The translations under genes and the position numbers were made by a program. Below the pieces are notes generated by a model. It was not told where the DNA came from. It did no database searches and saw nothing but the letters and a program-made list of their open reading frames with translations. DNA of 64,000 bases from Borreliella bissettiae DN127 (GTDB lineage Bacteria > Spirochaetota > Spirochaetia > Borreliales > Borreliaceae): the NCBI RefSeq assembly GCF_000222305.1, contig NC_015921.1, positions 1 to 64,000 of the forward strand, read 5' to 3'. This document shows positions 58,013-64,000 of this stretch, in pieces. Position 1 is the first letter of the stretch. Every line of letters starts with the position of its first letter.

Positions 58013-59020
58013 TTAATTAACAACTGTTTGATTGATCAGCTTATCATAAATATAAAGCTCAATTGTAGAACCTTTTTGAACCTCATAGGGCAACTTAATC
58101 AATCCTCCTTTTGACTTAAAAGAATACATTAAAGAATTTTTACCATCCAAGCCTTTTAACCTAACAGATATATCAACATAAGATGGATGATGCCTTAATT
58201 TATAAGTCAAAATTCCAAAAACAATTTTATTGTCAACCTTGGGCTTTGCAATAGTAATTAAAATTTTATCTGGCTCATTTATTTTAGTTCCGGGTGGAAT
58301 AGACTGAAAAATAATATTTCCAAAATCGTTGGTATTTGCCAAATCAATGTCAAAGCTAATGCTATCATTTAAAAGAGAAGCAATCGCATCTTTATAATAA
58401 ATTCCAATATAATTTTTAACATGTTTTTCCAAACGATCTTTACCCTTACTAATTAAAAATTGAAGATCCGTTAAACTTGATATTTGACTGCCCGGTGATG
58501 GATTTTGGCTAATTATTATGCCTTTTGGCAATTCGCTCTCAACCTCAAGGGGATTTCCAATATGGTAAAGTAATTTAGAATTATCAAAAGAATTAGCATT
58601 TAAATTGATAATAACATCATCAATGTTTTTACCAATAAAATTATCAACTCTATTTATTATAGCCCCTTTGCTAATGAAAATTATAACCTTATTGCTATGT
58701 CTTAAAACAGTTCCTGGTTTTGGACCCTGATCTATTACTTTCCCCTTATCAAGAGCGCTTGAAGAAAATTTAAATTCAATGTACGGAATCAACTCTTTTC
58801 TCTGCAATTCAACAACAGCATCCTCAATAGTAAGAGAATAAAGATTTGGAACGACTGTAATCTCGTTATTTTCTAAAACCATAAAGAAAATTGCAAAAGA
58901 AACAATTAAAGATCCAAAAATAACTAAAAGCAATGCCTTAATTGTGGTTTTGGGCAAAATCAACATTTCATTATTGCAATTTTTATCACTCTGAGTCAGA
59001 TCTAATTTATTTTTAAACAA
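58013..59020 (-). CDS. Membrane-anchored triple-PASTA protein without kinase domain (BB0063)
   Basis: The 335-residue protein has one membrane helix (about 28-49) and three PASTA domains in the outer part (about 55-125, 126-195 and 198-262). Each shows the GxxxxDA and Q-x-P-x-P/PG-T pattern (VIDQGPKPGTVL, IISQNPSPGSQI, IIFQSIPPGTKI). PASTA units usually sit on Ser/Thr kinases or PBPs and bind cell wall; here there is no kinase. The start is uncertain: TTG 59020 has poor spacing to AGAGG. The same frame runs back without stops to the fmt stop, where an AGGGGGGA site is followed by ATT at 59074. Confidence 0.8.
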   Translation of the reverse strand: MFKNKLDLTQSDKNCNNEMLILPKTTIKALLLVIFGSLIVSFAIFFMVLENNEITVVPNLYSLTIEDAVVELQRKELIPYIEFKFSSSALDKGKVIDQGPKPGTVLRHSNKVIIFISKGAIINRVDNFIGKNIDDVIINLNANSFDNSKLLYHIGNPLEVESELPKGIIISQNPSPGSQISSLTDLQFLISKGKDRLEKHVKNYIGIYYKDAIASLLNDSISFDIDLANTNDFGNIIFQSIPPGTKINEPDKILITIAKPKVDNKIVFGILTYKLRHHPSYVDISVRLKGLDGKNSLMYSFKSKGGLIKLPYEVQKGSTIELYIYDKLINQTVVN

Positions 59021-59083
59021 TTCCTCTTCATTAAAAAATTTATTTTCTAGATTGTCATTATTATTAAAACTAATATATCCCCC

Positions 59084-60022
59084 CTATTCTATTAAAGAAA
59101 ACACTTGTCCTATTAGCTGCCTACTTCCATTATAAAAAGACTTAAAATCCAAAACCTTTCTTCCAGGTTTTTGAACTTCTAAAAGCAAAAGAATCCCTTT
59201 CCCGGTATTAACAAATAATCCTTTTTCGGGATTAAAATCAACAATTTCTCCTACTTTTCTCTCCTTATATAAATCTACCTCCAAAAAATCAGCGCGATGA
59301 AAAATAATGTCGCTATCATTAAGCCTAGCTCTTACAAGTGGCCAAGGATTACACGCATTAATTTTGTTTTTAATCTCAAATGCACTTAAATTAAAATTTA
59401 TAAATCCAGATTCTTTTTTAAAAAAAGAACAAAAAGTAGCTTCGTTTGATTTTTGAGGAATTCCCAAAAACCCCTTACTAATTTTTTCCAAAGCTTCTAG
59501 TACAAGACTTGGACTGAGACTTGATACAAGTTTTGAAATATCACAACTTGTATCATAAGATCTTATTTTAAAATTTTTTTGCACTAAAATATTGCCACTA
59601 TCCATTTCTAAAGCCATACGCTGAATAGTAATGCCGCTAACACAATCACCATTTAAAATTGCAGATTGTATCGGAGAAACACCTCTATATTTGGGCAAAA
59701 GAGAAGGATGAACATTAATGCACCCCTTTGGAAAAAGATCTAAAAATTCTTTTTTAAAGATTTTACCATAAGAAAAAACTAACATTAAATCTGGATTTAA
59801 ATCTTTAACTAAATTTAATACATTATCATCAAGAATTAAGGGATCAAGAACTTTAATATTCCTAGCAATAGCCTCTGCCTTTATTACACTTTGGCTTAAC
59901 TTTTGCCCTCTACCCTTAGGTTTATCAGGCAAAGTCAAAACCCCCACCACTTCATAATGCTTTACAATCTCTTTGAAAACTTCTAAAGCAATAGAAGAAG
60001 AGCTTACAAAAAATATTTTCAT
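59084..60022 (-). CDS. fmt: Methionyl-tRNA formyltransferase
   Basis: Fmt formylates Met-tRNAi with 10-formyl-THF made by FolD. The catalytic block NVHPSLLPKYRGVSPIQ (about 107-123) holds the Asn and His; the usual SLLPRYRGAAPI is slightly altered. GITIQRM and MDSGNIL follow. The 312-residue length is usual. The ATG overlaps the def stop by 4 nt, the standard def-fmt pair. Confidence 0.96.
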   Translation of the reverse strand: MKIFFVSSSSIALEVFKEIVKHYEVVGVLTLPDKPKGRGQKLSQSVIKAEAIARNIKVLDPLILDDNVLNLVKDLNPDLMLVFSYGKIFKKEFLDLFPKGCINVHPSLLPKYRGVSPIQSAILNGDCVSGITIQRMALEMDSGNILVQKNFKIRSYDTSCDISKLVSSLSPSLVLEALEKISKGFLGIPQKSNEATFCSFFKKESGFINFNLSAFEIKNKINACNPWPLVRARLNDSDIIFHRADFLEVDLYKERKVGEIVDFNPEKGLFVNTGKGILLLLEVQKPGRKVLDFKSFYNGSRQLIGQVFSLIE

Positions 60023-60516
60023 TTTGCCTTAAGCCCTCTTTCTCTCATATAAGGCTTTAACAATTTATTTTTTAACTTTTCTTCGTAATAATCAATAAAA
60101 AGAACTCCATTTAAATGATCCATTTCGTGCTGAATAATTCTTGCCAAAAAATTAGAATTTTCTATAGTAAAAGATTTTCCATTCTCGTCATGAAAATTTA
60201 CCACAACAGCCTTAGGTCTCATTACATCATAATAAACCCCTGGTATGCTTAAACACCCTTCTTTGTAAGAGCTAAGCTCATAAGAAGTTTCTATGATTGA
60301 AGGATTAATAAAAATCAAAGGCTTTGCCATTTTATTCTCTCTAACTACAAAAAGCGACAAATCAAGGCCTACCTGAGGAGCAGCAAGTCCAACTCCACCG
60401 CTAATATCCATCAATTCTATCATCTTTTTAGCATAATCTCTAATCTTATCGTCAATATTATTGATTTGTTTTGTCTTAACACGAAGCAAATCATTAGGAT
60501 AAAATACCATTTTCAT
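60019..60516 (-). CDS. def: Peptide deformylase
   Basis: Def removes the formyl group from nascent proteins. Three motifs are present: GVGLAAPQVG (about 41-50), EGCLSIPG with the metal Cys, and QHEMDHLNG with the two metal His and catalytic Glu. The 165-residue length fits type 1. The gene overlaps fmt by 4 nt and is followed by the PASTA gene. Confidence 0.96.
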   Translation of the reverse strand: MKMVFYPNDLLRVKTKQINNIDDKIRDYAKKMIELMDISGGVGLAAPQVGLDLSLFVVRENKMAKPLIFINPSIIETSYELSSYKEGCLSIPGVYYDVMRPKAVVVNFHDENGKSFTIENSNFLARIIQHEMDHLNGVLFIDYYEEKLKNKLLKPYMRERGLKAK

Positions 60517-60549
60517 AAAAACTCATCCCCCTTCAAACAAAAAAGACAT

Positions 60550-61239
60550 TTATTTTATTTTTCCAAAAAACTTCCACTCCTCATTTCCCAATAATGAAAA
60601 ATAAATATTGCCAATCCTGGACTTGGGAATAGCATAAAGCTTGTTTTCATTAATATCTTTAAAAACTAAAAATTCTTTAAGATCTGTATCAAAAAGAACA
60701 AGCTTTCTGTCTTTGCCATTAAACTTTAATCGCCAATCACCTTTTAATGTTTTATAAAAAAAGGTTCTCTCATCAGCAGTATTAATTTCATAATCTTTTT
60801 GCTTTTTTAAAACACTTGTTGATTTTATAGCTCCCATAACATAGCTTAAAAAATCCTTATCAAATTGAACACTGCTTAAAACAGCACCCACATAAGCTGC
60901 CTTTATTTGCTCATTCTCAGAGTCAACAAAAAAAATAGTTGGACTTTTTTGTAAATTGATTTTATTAAAAATTTCATTATCTTTATCAATAACTAAAAAA
61001 ACACTTTTTCTATACACCCTGTGAATAATTTCATCATTTGCAAAAGAATTTAAAAAATCTTTTATTAAATTTTCTTTAATATCTATGCCAACCAAAATTA
61101 AAACATTTTTACCTAATTTTTGAGCTTTTTTAATTGCAATCTCATAAGAACTTTCAAAAACAATATCTTCAGGGGGCAAAGAAAACAAATTTGAAAATCC
61201 TTGATTTAAAATTATTAAAAATACAATTATAAATCTCAT
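60550..61239 (-). CDS. Exported thioredoxin-fold protein without cysteines (BB0066)
   Basis: The 229-residue protein has a signal segment (about 1-17) and a thioredoxin-like domain (about 25-130). KNVLILVGIDIKEN stands where WCxxC is usual, and the cis-Pro loop is SPTIFFVD. No cysteine occurs in the whole protein, so redox activity is excluded. A beta-rich C-terminal part (150-229) has no known motif. It overlaps pepP by 4 nt and precedes def. A binding or chaperone role is inference. Confidence 0.7.
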   Translation of the reverse strand: MRFIIVFLIILNQGFSNLFSLPPEDIVFESSYEIAIKKAQKLGKNVLILVGIDIKENLIKDFLNSFANDEIIHRVYRKSVFLVIDKDNEIFNKINLQKSPTIFFVDSENEQIKAAYVGAVLSSVQFDKDFLSYVMGAIKSTSVLKKQKDYEINTADERTFFYKTLKGDWRLKFNGKDRKLVLFDTDLKEFLVFKDINENKLYAIPKSRIGNIYFSLLGNEEWKFFGKIK

Positions 61240-63014
61240 ATTTTACTTGTTAGCTTTGCTAAAAATTCCAACTCTCTTTCATCATCAAAGTGCTCTTTTA
61301 AGGTTGAAAACACACATTCATGATAATCATTAATGTAATTTAACTCATCTTCTGAGAGCATTTCTTTTACTATCAATTCTTTTTCAAAAGGAACAAGAGT
61401 TAAATTCTCAAACTCTAGGAAAGATCCAAAGTCATTTGTAAAAGCTTGCTTTACAAAAACTAAATTCTCAATTCTTATTCCGTGACTAAATGTTCGATAA
61501 AGACCAGGCTCAATTGAAACCACCTCAGATCCTTTAAAATGATAACTGGAACTAGGACTAATTGAAACTGGAAGTTCATGAACATTGAGGAAAAACCCAA
61601 CACCATGCCCAGTGCCATGAATAAAATTCAATTCATTTTTTAAAAGCGGCAATCTACAAATTCCATCAAGAAAAGCTCCGGAAGATCCATATGGGAACTT
61701 TAAAGAAGAAAGGTTAATGAAAGCCTTAAGAACCAAAGTATAATCGCGCTTTTCTTCATCATAAGCATCACCTATTAAAAAAACTCTTGTAACGTCTGTT
61801 GTACCAAGTCCAAAATATGAACCCCCAGAATCAATCAAAAGAAGGCCGTTGGTATTTATTTTTTTACCTCTTTTGGGCTTATAATGCGGAAGAGCTCCAT
61901 TTTCTCTAAAACCAACTATTGAATCAAAGCTAGAACTAAAAAAATCTTTATTCAATTTCCTAAAATGCAAAAGCATATCGGCAATATCTATTTCATCTAA
62001 TTCGGCCAATTCAACCTTGCTAAGACTTTTAAATTTACGCAAAAATTTAATCAATGCAATAGCATCAATAATATGCGCCTCTTTCATCTTAAGAAGTTCA
62101 TAATCGGTTTTTAATGCCTTAAGACTGCTTACAATACTCTCTGCTAAAATGATATTAGCCTCACCAAGAACTTTTAAAACCCTAACATTAGCATAAAATG
62201 AAACAAAAAATTTACCTTCATGCTTTATTTTATCCAAAAAACAGTAAAAATTACTGTAAGGCTCTATTTCAAAATTTTCCATTTCAAGTGCTTCTTTAAC
62301 GCTTGAATCAAGTTTTTTTATATCAACAAAAAGAACATTCTTTCGATCTTTATTTCTAGATATTAAAAGAAACGAATAAAACAACGCCGATTCTTCAACA
62401 TCTGCTCCTCTTAAATTCAATATCCAAGCAATCTCATCAAGAGCAGTAATAACATAAAAATCTGATAAATTCTTTTTTAAGATCAAATAAATAGATTTGA
62501 TTTTTTCAACTCTTTTATTATTCTTCTGAGCATCAGCCAATTCAAATACACGGCTAAACTCAAGCTGGGGCCTAGATTTCCAAATTAAATCAATTAGATC
62601 TTGATTTAAAGCCCTGATATGTGTATTTTTACATTTTTCAGACAACTCTTTATAAAACTTTATACTAATCTCATCTGAATAAATGCCAAGTTTTGATCCT
62701 TGAAGATTTAAATTTATATACGTAAAAATATCAGGAGATCCTTTTACTCCAAGCTTTATTAATACAACCTCAGTTCCCTTAAGTTCTTGCTCGGCCTGTA
62801 AAAAATATCTACCATCCGTAAAAAGAACAGCTTTGGATAATGTTACGATTACCATACCAAAGCTACCGGAAAAACCTGTAATAAACTTACGAGTGCTATA
62901 CCTTTCATGAGAATATTCACTAAAATGAGGATCATAGCCTGCTACCAAATAAGCATCAACTCCATTATCCCTCATATGATCTCTAAGCAAAGCTATTCTT
63001 TTATTAATATCCAA
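61236..63014 (-). CDS. pepP: Xaa-Pro aminopeptidase (M24B)
   Basis: The enzyme releases N-terminal residues before proline. The 592-residue protein has two creatinase-type N-terminal domains (about 1-290) and the pita-bread catalytic domain (about 305-520). Metal ligands are visible in LIDSGGSYFGLGTTDVTR (two Asp), HGTGHGVG (His) and SIEPGLY (Glu). A C-terminal extension as in eukaryotic APP1 follows. The start appears to be a non-ATG codon after AAAGGGG. It is first in the run to BB0066, def, fmt and BB0063. Confidence 0.92.
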   Translation of the reverse strand: MDINKRIALLRDHMRDNGVDAYLVAGYDPHFSEYSHERYSTRKFITGFSGSFGMVIVTLSKAVLFTDGRYFLQAEQELKGTEVVLIKLGVKGSPDIFTYINLNLQGSKLGIYSDEISIKFYKELSEKCKNTHIRALNQDLIDLIWKSRPQLEFSRVFELADAQKNNKRVEKIKSIYLILKKNLSDFYVITALDEIAWILNLRGADVEESALFYSFLLISRNKDRKNVLFVDIKKLDSSVKEALEMENFEIEPYSNFYCFLDKIKHEGKFFVSFYANVRVLKVLGEANIILAESIVSSLKALKTDYELLKMKEAHIIDAIALIKFLRKFKSLSKVELAELDEIDIADMLLHFRKLNKDFFSSSFDSIVGFRENGALPHYKPKRGKKINTNGLLLIDSGGSYFGLGTTDVTRVFLIGDAYDEEKRDYTLVLKAFINLSSLKFPYGSSGAFLDGICRLPLLKNELNFIHGTGHGVGFFLNVHELPVSISPSSSYHFKGSEVVSIEPGLYRTFSHGIRIENLVFVKQAFTNDFGSFLEFENLTLVPFEKELIVKEMLSEDELNYINDYHECVFSTLKEHFDDERELEFLAKLTSKI

Positions 63015-63127
63015 AAAAATCCCCTTTATACAACCTACTAATACTAGTATACCAAATAATTATCAATTTAAAAAAAATTTTTTATTTGATATAATTTAGC
63101 TTGAAATTAACTCCTAGAGGATAAAAC

Positions 63128-64000
63128 ATGAAAAATATTAAAGCGGTTGCTTCTGATCTTGATGGCACTCTTTTACTGTCAAAAAGCTATATTGGAGCCT
63201 TTACAGAACTTGTAATTAAAAAATTAACAAAAGAAAAAAAGAAATTCATAATTGCAACAGGAAGGAGTAAAAATGAAATCATTCAAATTACAAAAAAAAT
63301 AAATCAACTGCAAGTTTCATTTTTCATCACATTAAACGGAGCAAAAGTTTACAATCAAGACTGGAAATTAATAAAAAGTCATAATTTATCTGCTGAGGTG
63401 GTAAAGAAAATTTTAAATTTAAGAGACGAGAAATTTAGTCATATACCTCATTTTTTACATAAAGCAGATCAAAACGACGACCAATTAAATATTGACATAA
63501 AAACTAAAATTGCAATTGATCAATGCAAAAAATTGCAAAAAAAATCCAATATCTTCAAACATGAAATAGTAAGTTCACTCAATAAAATTCAAGAAATTAA
63601 AGACTTTAGCAAGCTTGAAAATTTTGAAAATGTTGCAAAAATAATATTGGCTGGCGGAGAAGAAAGCCTAATAGAATATGAAGCAATGATTTTAGAGAAA
63701 TATAAAGGAGAAATAAATGCATACCTTTCTACTCCAAATTCACTAGAAATTGTAGATCACAAAGTCTCTAAAGGAAATGCATTAAAAGAAGTTCTTAAAA
63801 CTATAAATATTGATTTAAGCGAAACCATAGCTTTTGGAGATGGATTTAATGATACTGATATGCTAGAAAATGTAAAAAAGGGATTAATAATGGGAAATGC
63901 AAATTATAGATTAAAAGCAATGCTTTCTTACTTAGAAGTAATAGGAACAAATGATGAAGAAGCCGTTGCAAACTACATCAATGAGAATGTCTTAGAAGAA
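63128..64000 (+). CDS. Cof-type HAD-superfamily phosphatase (BB0068-like, 3' end outside the window)
   Basis: The open frame starts at the ATG 63128, 8 nt after AGAGG, and is still open at base 64000 (291 codons). Motif I is SDLDGTLL (residues 9-16), motif II ATGRS, and motifs III/IV are KGNALKE and AFGDGFNDTDMLE near 236-248. The cap between motifs II and III places it in the Cof/YbiV group of sugar-phosphate or FMN phosphatases; the substrate is unknown. By family length only a few codons are missing. A TATAAT at about 63090 may be its -10. Confidence 0.88.
   Translation, partial: MKNIKAVASDLDGTLLLSKSYIGAFTELVIKKLTKEKKKFIIATGRSKNEIIQITKKINQLQVSFFITLNGAKVYNQDWKLIKSHNLSAEVVKKILNLRDEKFSHIPHFLHKADQNDDQLNIDIKTKIAIDQCKKLQKKSNIFKHEIVSSLNKIQEIKDFSKLENFENVAKIILAGGEESLIEYEAMILEKYKGEINAYLSTPNSLEIVDHKVSKGNALKEVLKTINIDLSETIAFGDGFNDTDMLENVKKGLIMGNANYRLKAMLSYLEVIGTNDEEAVANYINENVLEE

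Noticed and set aside
62990-63016. Possible frameshift in the T run at the pepP start
   Set aside because: By eye the homopolymer length near 62999-63004 seemed not to fit the frame, but counting such runs by eye is unreliable and the protein reads normally from MDINKRIALL through all catalytic motifs.

Overview
This 64 kb window is very AT-rich and reads as chromosomal DNA of a Lyme-group spirochete (Borrelia/Borreliella burgdorferi sensu lato). The gene order matches what I recall of the first roughly 68 genes at the left end of the B. burgdorferi linear chromosome. Specific markers are the 15-residue tmRNA tag AKNNNFTSSNLVMAA, the P13 porin, the PUR-domain protein BpuR and the 815-residue SMC. 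The species cannot be fixed by eye. No telomere is visible at base 1. BBnnnn labels are recalled B31 equivalents, not search results.

Layout. 1-8.3 kb: an exported orphan (BB0001), an exported GH3 glycosidase, a probable UDP-glucose pyrophosphorylase, a phosphoglucomutase, trpS, an AI-2E-type permease and a HAD phosphatase. 8.4-14.7 kb (+): the compact run cdaA-cdaR-acpS-DUF2225-truA-BB0013-priA, starting with the c-di-AMP synthase. 14.7-25.6 kb: udk with a rhodanese-like partner (-), yitT (+), the run ruvA-ruvB-queA-pfp-BB0019-rluD (-), a sorbosone-dehydrogenase-like exported protein (+), and folD-yebC (-). 25.7-32.1 kb: envelope genes (BB0027, a BamB-like lipoprotein, two tandem signal peptidase I genes of which one lacks the catalytic dyad, a PEGA/sulfatase-modifying-factor-like membrane protein), smpB and p13. 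32.1-40.7 kb: the BB0039-BB0038-plsC-parE-parC run (-) and cheR (+). 40.8-46.4 kb: smc-BB0044-BB0043-phoU (-), rnhB (+) and bpuR (-). 46.5-47.1 kb: tRNA-Gly(TCC) (+) and tmRNA (-), the only stretch over 300 bp without protein genes. 47.2-50.5 kb: two tandem queuosine-precursor-transporter-like genes, a SpoU methyltransferase, ung and secG. 50.5-57.2 kb: gap-pgk-tpiA-secG, a TPR protein, corC-like, ybeY and trxA. 57.2-64 kb: rsmE (+), the run pepP-BB0066-def-fmt-BB0063 (PASTA) (-), and a Cof-type HAD phosphatase that runs off the window.

Functional ties. UGPase plus phosphoglucomutase would supply UDP-glucose for envelope glycolipids. PPi-dependent PFK, GapDH, PGK and TPI form the glycolytic backbone of a fermentative organism. 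smpB and ssrA give trans-translation. def and fmt start and finish the formyl-Met cycle. queA with the transporter-like genes suggests queuosine precursor salvage. cdaA and cdaR make and tune c-di-AMP.

Most genes are on the minus strand, as expected for the left arm of a chromosome replicated from its centre, and plus-strand genes are visibly A-rich. The most interesting signals are proteins that keep a fold but have lost catalytic or signature residues (BB0030 signal peptidase, BB0016 rhodanese, BB0066 thioredoxin-like, BB0032 FGE-like, the second transporter copy), two probable leaderless mRNAs, a G9 tract inside plsC, a hingeless-looking SMC, and three convergent gene pairs whose stop codons overlap by exactly 4 bp. 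I found no CRISPR array, insertion sequence or prophage.
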